Source: Bacillota bacterium
GTDB lineage: Bacteria; Bacillota; Clostridia; Lachnospirales; Lachnospiraceae
Assembly: GCA_023434365.1 (NCBI GenBank)
Contig: JAEYSV010000052.1
Span: 1 to 36,307, forward strand
DNA: 36,307 bases
Direction of reading: 5' to 3'
A program made the translations under genes and the position numbers. The notes beneath the pieces are model-generated. The model did not search any database and was not told where the DNA came from. It saw only the letters and a list, made by a program, of their open reading frames with translations. Below are positions 8,337 through 15,915 of the stretch, piece after piece (within the stretch, counting starts at the first letter, position 1; each line of letters begins with the position of its first letter).

Positions 8337-8465
8337 TGATTAATGAAGGTATCTTATAGGCGGATACCATTTACTAGCAGAGATTAAAGGTAAATGTATT
8401 CGCCGTTACATATGAAGTGAATCAGCGTTGTTTTCAAACGCGATGACTTAAAGGAGAATGATTTT

Positions 8466-9164
8466 ATGAGCAAAGCATATTTAACAATAGATGATGTGAC
8501 AACTGAGAACACACCCATTATTATAGATTATTTACAGGAAAGAGGAATAACCCCTATATTGTTTTCAATAGGGCGATTTGTTGAAGAACATTGGGAGGAA
8601 GCTATATATGCATTGAAAATGGGCGCTATTATTGGTAATCATAGTTATAATCATCCACATTTTAGTGAACTGACTCTGTCTGAGTGTATTAGTGAAATTA
8701 CAAAGCAGGAGGATGTTTTAAATAGGTTATATCAATCGGCAGGAGTTGAAAGAAAATACAAGCTAATGCGTTTTCCATATGGCGATAAAGGTGGTAAAAA
8801 TAAAGAAGCTTTGCAGGAATATCTGAAAGAGAACAAGTTTTGCAGAATCGATGATTCAGCCATCTATTTTGATTGGTATAAGGAGAATGCATTAAATTCT
8901 GATATTGATGTATATTGGACATTCGATTTTGAAGAGTATAAGTTAGAAGAAAATAATGGATATACATACGAAAGTATTTTACAAAGAATACATGATAATA
9001 ATCCTCCATATGGTGGAAATTTACTTGAAGAAAACTCATGTCATATAATCCTCATCCATGACCATATTGAAACGGAACAGGTTATGCCTGATTATTTTAA
9101 GAAAATTATTGACTATGTAATAGCTTTAGGTGTTGAATTCATTCAACCCCAGTTTATATTATAA
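8466..9164 (+). CDS. polysaccharide deacetylase (NodB homology domain) protein
   Basis: The 232-residue protein shows the carbohydrate esterase family 4 motifs in order: TIDD (residues 7-10, catalytic base and metal Asp), GNHSYNHPHF (57-66, metal histidines 59 and 63), RFPYGD (102-107) and ILIHDH (195-200). These enzymes remove acetyl groups from N-acetylglucosamine in peptidoglycan or chitin oligomers, or act on related amides. No signal peptide or membrane segment is seen, so it may work in the cytoplasm on a soluble substrate, unlike wall-acting relatives. A strong terminator follows. Confidence 0.88.
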   Translation: MSKAYLTIDDVTTENTPIIIDYLQERGITPILFSIGRFVEEHWEEAIYALKMGAIIGNHSYNHPHFSELTLSECISEITKQEDVLNRLYQSAGVERKYKLMRFPYGDKGGKNKEALQEYLKENKFCRIDDSAIYFDWYKENALNSDIDVYWTFDFEEYKLEENNGYTYESILQRIHDNNPPYGGNLLEENSCHIILIHDHIETEQVMPDYFKKIIDYVIALGVEFIQPQFIL

Positions 9165-9193
9165 TTGAGTTATTAGTTAATTCATATGCGATG

Positions 9194-9228
9194 CACCGTG
9201 TAGTTATTAAACTACACGGTGTTTTTTT
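9194..9228 (+). terminator. rho-independent terminator
   Basis: A 12-bp perfect stem (CACCGTGTAGTT, 9194-9205, paired with 9210-9221) with a four-base loop is followed by a run of T. It sits between the deacetylase gene and a convergent minus-strand gene. It should end the upstream + strand unit. No comparable A-run precedes it, so efficient use from the minus strand is uncertain. Confidence 0.9.
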
Positions 9229-9270
9229 TATTTAGTGTATGGAGTAAAGTTTATAAACTATAAATTAATT

Positions 9271-9744
9271 CTACACGGAACGGTCGTTATATTTATGAAA
9301 TATATATGGCGAAATTGATTTATAATATTCCATATCCATTATTAATTCATCTCGATTCATTTCACCAAAGGATGGATTGTAGTTCCATATTACAAGTGGA
9401 AGTATTTCATATAATTCATTATCAATTTTCTCAAAGACAGATGCATACTGTGGAAAGCGCTTATCGTATATTGCTCTTTTAATTTTATAATCCTCACTTC
9501 CATATGGAATAACCTTTGCAAGTCCATGTATTTGCAGTGTTCCAACAGATACTGCTACATATGGATTTTGTGATATATTTCTACATTTTAATGTATCTGA
9601 ATAGCTACCAAAAAATAAAGACAATTTTTCGTTATATGCAAAACAAACAGCAGAATTATCTGGATATTTACCATTTGATGTTGCCAGATAAATGAGTTTC
9701 TCTTCTTCTAATATGCTGATAATCTTTTCTGGGTTAAGTTCCAT
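9271..9744 (-). CDS. pyridoxamine 5'-phosphate oxidase-family (FMN-binding split barrel) protein
   Basis: The 157-residue protein begins MELNPEKIISILEEEKLIYLATSNG and continues with SAVCFAYNEKLSLFFGSYSDT, RNISQNPYVAVSVG, and LQIHGLAKVIP, the strand order of the PNPOx-like FMN-binding split barrel. Such proteins bind FMN or F420-like cofactors and reduce or oxidise small molecules. The substrate is unknown. The start at 9744 follows AAGGAGT on the minus strand; an upstream ATG at 9813 lacks a good site. It is the only clearly intact gene on this strand in the window, and is divergent from the DinB gene. Confidence 0.85.
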   Translation of the reverse strand: MELNPEKIISILEEEKLIYLATSNGKYPDNSAVCFAYNEKLSLFFGSYSDTLKCRNISQNPYVAVSVGTLQIHGLAKVIPYGSEDYKIKRAIYDKRFPQYASVFEKIDNELYEILPLVIWNYNPSFGEMNRDELIMDMEYYKSISPYIFHKYNDRSV

Positions 9745-9894
9745 GAATTTACTCCTTGGTTTATTAAGTGTGATAATAGTAATTGTAAATGACATAACAT
9801 CTTTCGAATGCATGTTCTAGCAATATAAGAGTATTATAATATATCTGAGTAAAATTTGAAACAGTAAAAGACATCATATTACATAACTTTATAT

Positions 9895-9939
9895 TTGTTT
9901 TGTGGAATAATATGGTATATTATAGAAATGAGAATTCTC
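9895..9939 (+). promoter_or_regulatory. candidate promoter and palindromic operator ahead of the DinB gene
   Basis: TTGTTT (9895-9900) and TATTAT (9918-9923) are separated by 17 bases, as for a sigma-A-type promoter. Just downstream, GAGAATTCTC (9930-9939) is a perfect 10-bp palindrome lying near the expected transcription start, where a repressor could act. The DinB start is at 9965 after AAAGGAGGG. No start-site data exist here, so this is inference from sequence. Confidence 0.45.
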
Positions 9940-9964
9940 GTATAACAAAAAAGGAGGGATTAAA

Positions 9965-10477
9965 ATGACAAGATTGATTACAGAGGCTTTGAGAAACCAG
10001 TTTGACTCAACATTACACATGGCGCGTGTTCTTGTAGAAGTTTGTCCCAAGCCAATCTGGGCATCTTCCTATAACGAGGTACCCTTTTGGCAACAAGTCT
10101 TTCATTACGTTTATTATATAGATTTCTGGATGCGCGAAAGGTATGACGGCAGTGAATGGCGAACCATGATTTTTGATGATGCCTATACCACAGACTTGTA
10201 TGCAGCAAATTATGAAGGATTGTTTATTTCACAAGAACAGATGCTTAAATACCTTGAGGCCATTCAAATGAAAACGACTGGTATCTTTGATAATCTGAAT
10301 GATGAAAAATTAGGGACGTCAGTTTATAACGATGAACCTCAGTATACTTATACGGATGTGATTCTTGGACAAATAAGGCATATCATGTACAACATTGGCT
10401 ACCTTAATGGCATTTTGCGAGAACTAGGGCTGCCGGAGTCAGATTGGTATGCTTATAATGAGCCGGAGGGTTCTTGA
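9965..10477 (+). CDS. DinB/YfiT-like four-helix metal-binding protein
   Basis: The 170-residue helical protein has histidines spaced as in the DinB superfamily: near residue 18 in STLHMARVL, in QQVFHYVYYIDFWMRERY near 42-58, and in ILGQIRHIMYNIGYLNGILRE near 134-154. The family includes metal-dependent thiol transferases and DNA-damage-inducible proteins. Its activity here is unknown. A very strong AAGGAGGG ribosome binding site precedes ATG 9965, and a candidate promoter with a palindromic operator lies just upstream. Confidence 0.82.
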   Translation: MTRLITEALRNQFDSTLHMARVLVEVCPKPIWASSYNEVPFWQQVFHYVYYIDFWMRERYDGSEWRTMIFDDAYTTDLYAANYEGLFISQEQMLKYLEAIQMKTTGIFDNLNDEKLGTSVYNDEPQYTYTDVILGQIRHIMYNIGYLNGILRELGLPESDWYAYNEPEGS

Positions 10478-10549
10478 CCATTATCATATACAGCAAGATA
10501 AATATTAATAAATAGTTAAAGATGATTAAATTTTTCAGGGGTAGAAAGT

Positions 10550-11701
10550 ATGAATGATAAAGATTTACTCGATTGGATATCACAAAATGCTGGACCATCA
10601 ATATTATTAAGATTAAATTCGAATGGATTGTATGATGCGTCAAAACAACAAATTGATGATATTATTATGAAGTTATTGGAACTAAAAGAAGTAAATACAG
10701 CATTGGGATATTTGGATGCTTTTGAAACAGTACCGATAGAAAATAAACCGATAGAGCATTTAATTCATTATTATAAAGATTCGTGCATTGATCAATTTTT
10801 CCCTGGAATATTAGATCTGGGGTTTCGTGTGGGAATGCAAGTATTTGACGAAAAGATGAAATTCGTTGCGAATACGTTTGATAGAATGCTAGCAGCTAAT
10901 TATAGTTTTTGTTACAATTATTCATGTATGATACATAGATTTTTCTTTTTATCGGGCTATACATCAGAGACAATTAATAACTCTATGATACAAAGGTTGA
11001 ATGTTTTGCATACTGCAGCAAAAGAGAAAATATTTGATATTTTTCAAGATGGCACGAAGCTGCCAAAACCGCCAGTACAATGGGAAAATCGTGGTATTAT
11101 TAAGGATGAACTTAATCCTTTTTCAATCGAACCAGTAAAACCTCTTCCGACCATTTATGATATCTCGGCACTTGCTTACTTTCGAAAATACAATAAGAAT
11201 CCACTTATTATTAGCAAAATCGAGGATGTGGCTAAGTATATACTTGAACCGGAGTTTCAAGAGATACCTGAATATTATGGATTGATCTGGAGTAAGGACA
11301 GGAGAATCTACCATGCGTGTGGTTGGGCACCAAAATTACCGTTGCATAAAGAAAATGAAGACTCCAATGCTTATCCTATTTTGAGTTACTTACATATGAT
11401 GTCGCACTTTGATTCAACTTTGGAGACCGAGTGGTTTTTTGACGGATTACAATATTTGGAGCAATTTCGTACAGAAAAGGGAACGTATCTGTTCCCTAAG
11501 GAGTATTTATCGAGAAAAGTATTGTGTCCAAGCGCTACCAGTGATTATCTGGGTTTTAATATCAAATGTCATGCCGCATATCTGAGTGAAGCCAATATGG
11601 GGTTGAAACCGAAAGAACGGGAGAGTCTGATTCGAGAGTTAGTTAGCACATTAAACGTAATTGAGTTAAAAAGAAAGAAATTGCAAAAGGATGCTAAATA
11701 A
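10550..11701 (+). CDS. conserved-looking protein of unknown function, 383 residues
   Basis: The protein is soluble and mostly helical, with no signal peptide or membrane segment. Visible features are repeated helix-turn patterns in the N-terminal third, clusters of aromatic residues (YSFCYNYSCMIHRFFF near 121-136), a cysteine- and tryptophan-containing YHACGWAPKLP near 253, and ATSDYLGFNIKCHAAYL near 325. The pattern of repeated helical pairs might suggest an alpha/alpha barrel, but I cannot assign a family. The RidA gene starts 18 bases after its stop, so the two may form a unit. Confidence 0.75.
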   Translation: MNDKDLLDWISQNAGPSILLRLNSNGLYDASKQQIDDIIMKLLELKEVNTALGYLDAFETVPIENKPIEHLIHYYKDSCIDQFFPGILDLGFRVGMQVFDEKMKFVANTFDRMLAANYSFCYNYSCMIHRFFFLSGYTSETINNSMIQRLNVLHTAAKEKIFDIFQDGTKLPKPPVQWENRGIIKDELNPFSIEPVKPLPTIYDISALAYFRKYNKNPLIISKIEDVAKYILEPEFQEIPEYYGLIWSKDRRIYHACGWAPKLPLHKENEDSNAYPILSYLHMMSHFDSTLETEWFFDGLQYLEQFRTEKGTYLFPKEYLSRKVLCPSATSDYLGFNIKCHAAYLSEANMGLKPKERESLIRELVSTLNVIELKRKKLQKDAK

Positions 11702-11719
11702 TATATCTGGGGGTTTATT

Positions 11720-12085
11720 ATGAGAGAAATTATAAGAAGTGATATAAACGAGGAGTGGGCGCATTCTGGAATTGTTGAGGCTGGTGATTTTGTATTCGTT
11801 AGTTATTGTGTGGGTAACATTGGCCAGCCGATTGAAGAACAAATTAACGGTGCATTTGACCATTTGAGTAGTCGGTTGGAATCGATAGGTTTGACGCTAG
11901 AATCGGTTGTTAAGATGGATTGCTTATTTAGAGACGTTTGGAATATTCCCATTATGGAAAAGGTAATCAAAGAGAGATTTAACGGCAAGTATCCAGCCCG
12001 CAAATCAATTCAGACGGAATTCGCACATCGTGGCGGACAAGACGGGCTTCTATTTCAACTGGATGCCATAGCATTTATGGGGTAG
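11720..12085 (+). CDS. RidA (YjgF/YER057c/UK114) family protein
   Basis: The 121-residue protein has the Rid layout: an N-terminal strand pair (IVEAGDFVFVSYCVGNIGQPIEEQINGAFDHL in essence), VVKMDCLFRDVWNIPIMEKVIKERF, and a C-terminal ARKSIQTEF containing the conserved arginine that binds the substrate carboxylate. RidA members hydrolyse reactive enamines and imines from amino-acid metabolism. In RidA itself the strand after the arginine has a catalytic glutamate (VEIEAIA); here the equivalent is FQLDAIA. This suggests a Rid subgroup with different activity. A GGGGG site precedes ATG 11720. Confidence 0.8.
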   Translation: MREIIRSDINEEWAHSGIVEAGDFVFVSYCVGNIGQPIEEQINGAFDHLSSRLESIGLTLESVVKMDCLFRDVWNIPIMEKVIKERFNGKYPARKSIQTEFAHRGGQDGLLFQLDAIAFMG

Positions 12086-12138
12086 AGGTTCGCGTATTGT
12101 ACCGATTGCTAATTTTATTATATTACTGGGGGATAAGA

Positions 12139-12666
12139 ATGATTTATTTTATTAAAGATAACTTAATGATACGTTCTATGATAAAAAGTGATATTGAGAG
12201 ATTCGTCCGTAGCTTTGCCAAGCAGGGATGGAATAAGACACAGGAGCAATTTGAGAATTACTATACTCAGCAGGAGAACAAGGAAAAGAAAGTTGTTGTT
12301 GCAGAGTATAATGGTAATCTTGCTGGCTATGTAACAATGCTTCCATGTGCACTAACAGGACCATTTGCAAACAAGAAAATACCTGAAATAGTTGATTTTA
12401 ACGTACTTATTGAGTTTCAAAAAAGAGGTATAGGTAATAGGATAATGGATATTGTAGAGAGCCTTGCGAAAGAGGATAGTAATTATGTCTCATTGTCTGT
12501 TGGTTTACATAGTGGATATGGCACTGCTCAAAGGATGTATGTAAAAAGGGGCTATATACCAGATGGTACTGGTGTTTGGTATTATGGAAAACCATTGGAG
12601 CCTTATTCAAGTTGTAAAAATGATGATGAATTAACAATATACTTACTTAAATTGTTGGCAGATTAA
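12139..12666 (+). CDS. GNAT family N-acetyltransferase
   Basis: The 175-residue protein starts at ATG 12139 after GGGGGATAAGA; an upstream in-frame TTG at 12097 lacks a site. It opens with the strand LMIRSMIKSDIERFVRSFAKQGW. The central strand DFNVLIEFQKRGIGNRIMDIVE contains the acetyl-CoA loop Q-K-R-G-I-G-N. The C-terminal part AQRMYVKRGYIPDG completes the fold. The acceptor is unknown. It lies between RidA and an alpha/beta hydrolase, each with its own ribosome binding site. Confidence 0.87.
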   Translation: MIYFIKDNLMIRSMIKSDIERFVRSFAKQGWNKTQEQFENYYTQQENKEKKVVVAEYNGNLAGYVTMLPCALTGPFANKKIPEIVDFNVLIEFQKRGIGNRIMDIVESLAKEDSNYVSLSVGLHSGYGTAQRMYVKRGYIPDGTGVWYYGKPLEPYSSCKNDDELTIYLLKLLAD

Positions 12667-12690
12667 TGTAGTAGAGCATGGAGGTATAAA

Positions 12691-13383
12691 ATGCTAATCC
12701 AAAGATTTAACATAGGTAATATCCCTGTTATCGTTTGGGGTGAAGAATCAGATCAGGTATATATTCATGTTCATGGCAAAATGTCTAGCAAAGAAAATGC
12801 AAAAGAGTTTGCTCAAATTGCGAATAGCGAAGGAATTCAGACAATCAGCTTTGACTTACCTGAACACGGAGATAGAAAAGATACGGAGCATCGGTGTGAT
12901 ATTTGGAATGGCATGCATGACCTTTCTGTAATTGCTGACTATGCCTTTTCAAACTGGAAAACCATTTCCTTGTTTGCATGCAGTCTAGGAGCGTATTTTA
13001 GCTTACATACTTATGCTAAGAGAAATTTTATCAAATGTCTGTTCCAATCTCCAGTGTTAGATATGGAGTACCTAATTAACCAGATGTTTATTTGGTTTGA
13101 TGTTACAGAAGAGAGACTACTTAAGGAAAAGGAGATACCTACGCCTGTCGATACATTACGTTTGGACTACTATCAGTATGTGAAAGAACATCATATCAAA
13201 GAGTGGGATATTCCAACGTCAATCCTGTATGGTGGGAAAGACAACCTACAATCCATAGAGGTGATTCAGGCATTTGTCAAAACACATAACTGCAATTTGA
13301 CCATTTCCAAAGATAGTGAGCATCCTTTTATGGAAAACGAGGATGTTAAGATAGTGCGATCATGGCTTGAAAAAAACATATAA
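12691..13383 (+). CDS. alpha/beta hydrolase fold protein
   Basis: The 230-residue protein has the serine-hydrolase layout. A strand YIHVHGKMSSKENAKEFA leads to the nucleophile elbow FACSLGAYFS near residue 105, the acid strand SILYGGKDNLQ near 186-196 and a terminal histidine in DSEHPFM near 209-215. The elbow reads A-C-S-L-G rather than the canonical G-x-S-x-G, with alanine in the first position. The family hydrolyses esters, amides or other carbonyl compounds. GGAGG precedes ATG 12691. Confidence 0.82.
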   Translation: MLIQRFNIGNIPVIVWGEESDQVYIHVHGKMSSKENAKEFAQIANSEGIQTISFDLPEHGDRKDTEHRCDIWNGMHDLSVIADYAFSNWKTISLFACSLGAYFSLHTYAKRNFIKCLFQSPVLDMEYLINQMFIWFDVTEERLLKEKEIPTPVDTLRLDYYQYVKEHHIKEWDIPTSILYGGKDNLQSIEVIQAFVKTHNCNLTISKDSEHPFMENEDVKIVRSWLEKNI

Positions 13384-13458
13384 GATAATCTACAATGTTA
13401 GATAACTAAAACAATATACTAGACGAATTATATTATTTACAGCAGGAGGTACAAAATA

Positions 13459-13962
13459 ATGATTAATACTAACTTAGAGGACTTTCAATTACGACTTGCG
13501 AAGAGAAAGGATGTTTCCTTAATTCTAGAATTTATAAAGGAATTGGCAACGTATGAAAAGATGTCGGACGACGTTGTAGCGACGGAAGAAATGCTACTAG
13601 ATTCTTTATTTGATAGAAAGATGGCAGAGGTAATTATCGGAGAATACAAGGGGAAAGCAGTCGCGTTTGCGTTGTTCTTTCATAATTATTCTACTTTTTT
13701 AGGTAGACCTGGTATTTACTTGGAGGACTTATATGTTAGGCCTCAGATGAGAGGAAAGGGTATCGGTAAAATTATGCTTTCGTTCTTAGCGAAACTTGCG
13801 ATTGAAAGAAAGTGTGGAAGATTGGAGTGGGCTTGCCTTAATTGGAATGAGCCATCCATTGAATTCTATAAACAAATGGGAGCTACTCCAATGGAGGAAT
13901 GGACGGTATATCGAGTTACGGAGGATGCACTAGATAAGTTGGCTATGAAATTTGGCCAGTAA
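13459..13962 (+). CDS. GNAT family N-acetyltransferase, diamine/spermidine acetyltransferase-like
   Basis: The 167-residue protein begins with LRLAKRKDVSLILEFIKELATYEKM, continues with YSTFLGRPGIYLEDLYVRPQMRGKGIGKIML in essence, and then WACLNWNEPSIEFYKQMGA. This order and the segment LEDLYVRP...RGKGIG followed by LNWN..IEFYK.MGA is characteristic of the spermidine/diamine (SSAT-type) group of GNATs. A polyamine or similar primary amine is a reasonable substrate guess but not proven. AGGAGG lies ahead of ATG 13459. Confidence 0.87.
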   Translation: MINTNLEDFQLRLAKRKDVSLILEFIKELATYEKMSDDVVATEEMLLDSLFDRKMAEVIIGEYKGKAVAFALFFHNYSTFLGRPGIYLEDLYVRPQMRGKGIGKIMLSFLAKLAIERKCGRLEWACLNWNEPSIEFYKQMGATPMEEWTVYRVTEDALDKLAMKFGQ

Positions 13963-14011
13963 ATCATTTTCAGTATGATAATAGGATGATAGTGTAAGGA
14001 GCGTAGGAATT

Positions 14012-14794
14012 ATGAAATATTATGTGATTGATGCTTTTGCAGACGAAATATTCAATGGGAATCCAGCTGGAGTATGTTTGCTGGAGGAAGATACTTCTGA
14101 TGAAATCATGCAAAAAATTGCGTTTGAAAATAACCTGGCAGAGACGGCTTTTTTACTAAAAAAAGACGAAGTGTACTACTTAAGGTGGTTTACTCCTGAA
14201 GTTGAGATAGATTTGTGTGGTCATGCTACGCTCGCAACTGCATTCGTTGTCATGAATTATGTGGAGCCAGAGTTACAACATATTAGTTTTGAAACAAAAA
14301 GCGGAACATTAAGCGTTGTGCGGGAAAATGATATGTATAAAATGGATTTGCCAAGCAGAATGCCGGTTCCTGAAGCAATGGATCAACGATTAGAAGATGC
14401 ACTGGGCTGCAAGGTGTTAGAGACACATTTATCGAGAGATTTGGTCGTTGTTGTCGATAAGGAAGAAACAGTGAGAAGCATGAGTGTTAATTATGAATTG
14501 TTGCGCCAAATCAGTAATGATATTGCGTTTGCTATCATAGTCACTTCAAAAGGAGAATCCTGTGATTTTGTTTCCAGGTTCTTTGCACCAAATGCGGGAA
14601 TACCGGAAGATCCCGTTACCGGTTCGGCGCACAGTACATTAGTTCCGTTTTGGAGCGAGAGACTTAATAAAAACAAGATGATAGCCAAACAACTATCAAA
14701 GCGGGGTGGTACTTTGGTTTGTGAAAACAAGGGTGAGCGAGTACTTATTAGTGGGAAAGCAGTTTGCTACCTGGTTGGGGAACTAAGATTATAA
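14012..14794 (+). CDS. PhzF family isomerase/epimerase-like protein
   Basis: The 260-residue protein has the PhzF signature: an N-terminal YYVIDAFADEIFNGNPAGVCLL, then the catalytic-glutamate region NNLAETAFLLK (Glu near residue 45), WFTPEVEIDLCGHATLA, and the second-half equivalents FVSRFFAPNAGIPEDPVTGSAHSTL. PhzF enzymes isomerise small amino-acid-derived rings (trans-2,3-dihydro-3-hydroxyanthranilate in phenazine synthesis); most bacterial members have unknown substrates. No other phenazine genes are nearby, so phenazine synthesis is not implied. Both halves of the pseudo-dimeric fold are intact. Confidence 0.9.
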   Translation: MKYYVIDAFADEIFNGNPAGVCLLEEDTSDEIMQKIAFENNLAETAFLLKKDEVYYLRWFTPEVEIDLCGHATLATAFVVMNYVEPELQHISFETKSGTLSVVRENDMYKMDLPSRMPVPEAMDQRLEDALGCKVLETHLSRDLVVVVDKEETVRSMSVNYELLRQISNDIAFAIIVTSKGESCDFVSRFFAPNAGIPEDPVTGSAHSTLVPFWSERLNKNKMIAKQLSKRGGTLVCENKGERVLISGKAVCYLVGELRL

Positions 14795-14886
14795 GCAAAA
14801 CTTATACGTAAAGCGAATTATTTGCTGGGTTAAGTGGGATATACAATTCGTTAAAACGTTCTACCTAATATTAGAGAGGAAACCAT

Positions 14887-15822
14887 ATGCCAGATCAAAA
14901 GTGCCAGGAAGAGTACGTAAGAAGAATTCATAAAGTGCAGGATTACATTGAGAATCATATCGGACAGTCTCTGTCCATTGAGGAGCTTGCGAATGCTGCG
15001 GGATTTTCCAAATATCATTTTAGCCGTATCTTTCAGGGCATGTTACATGAGTCGTTGGCTCATTATGTGAACCGAATCCGCATGGAGAATGCCCTGTTTT
15101 TATTAGCGCACCGGTTAGATAAGAATATGACAGATATTGCTTATGAACTTGGACTATCCGATTCCGCAACATTTTCCAGGGCATTTAAGAATTATTATGG
15201 TGTAAGTCCAAGTGAATATCGCAAGGAATATCGTAAAAATTGTAAAGATGTTTTTTTATTGTCTGAGTATAATATGAAAGCAGTAAAAAAGGAAGGGAAA
15301 GGCGATCCGTTTCCTGTAACCGGACAGATTACCATTGAACATAGGGAGGACAAACAGGTTGTTTATGTGAGACATAGCGGTACTTATGAGACGTTAGCAA
15401 AAGAGTATGTGAATCTGATGCAGACGTTATTCAAACATGCCAAGATTCAGCACCTACTTGTGCCTGGCCAAAGCAGGATGCTTGTTATGTATCATGATAA
15501 TCCTGAGTTTGGGGAGGCAAGCCAGTTTCGTACCAGTCTATGTCTTACGGTGCCACAAGACATTCGGCTTCAAGAGGACGGAGTCCTTGGAAGAATGAAG
15601 GTAGAAGGTGGTCTGTATGCGGTCGGTCATTTTACACTTCAGCAGGAACAATATAGTGATGCCTGGAATTACATGTATCAGGAGTGGATTACGAGTAGTG
15701 GTTATGTTCCCAGAAACTACGCTCCATTTGAAGCATATTGCATTGATTCGTATGGCGATGAGAGACATGAAGAGAGCTTTATCCATGAGGTAGACATCTA
15801 TGTCCCGATTGAACCTATATAG
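14887..15822 (+). CDS. AraC-type regulator with GyrI-like effector-binding domain
   Basis: The 311-residue protein has an N-terminal AraC DNA-binding domain with two helix-turn-helix units: SIEELANAAGFSKYHFSRIF near 28-47 and MTDIAYELGLSDSATFSRAF near 76-95, followed by the usual YYGVSPSEYR. Residues about 145-310 form a GyrI/Rob-like small-molecule-binding domain (QVVYVRHSGTYETLA, GGLYAVGHFTLQQ). Such proteins, like Rob, SoxS relatives or BltR-type regulators, respond to cationic or drug-like ligands. The UvrA paralogue starts 93 bases downstream in the same direction and is a likely target. Confidence 0.9.
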   Translation: MPDQKCQEEYVRRIHKVQDYIENHIGQSLSIEELANAAGFSKYHFSRIFQGMLHESLAHYVNRIRMENALFLLAHRLDKNMTDIAYELGLSDSATFSRAFKNYYGVSPSEYRKEYRKNCKDVFLLSEYNMKAVKKEGKGDPFPVTGQITIEHREDKQVVYVRHSGTYETLAKEYVNLMQTLFKHAKIQHLLVPGQSRMLVMYHDNPEFGEASQFRTSLCLTVPQDIRLQEDGVLGRMKVEGGLYAVGHFTLQQEQYSDAWNYMYQEWITSSGYVPRNYAPFEAYCIDSYGDERHEESFIHEVDIYVPIEPI

Positions 15823-15915
15823 CATAGCAAGAATTGCAAAGATTCTTTATTAATCACTCAGTACAATAAGGTCACAGCATTAACGAATGCTGCAAATCAA
15901 TTCTGAGGTGATTAT

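Noticed and set aside
14012..14794. Phenazine biosynthesis locus
   Set aside because: Only a PhzF-like gene is present; PhzF relatives are widespread with other substrates and no phzA-E or G genes are nearby.
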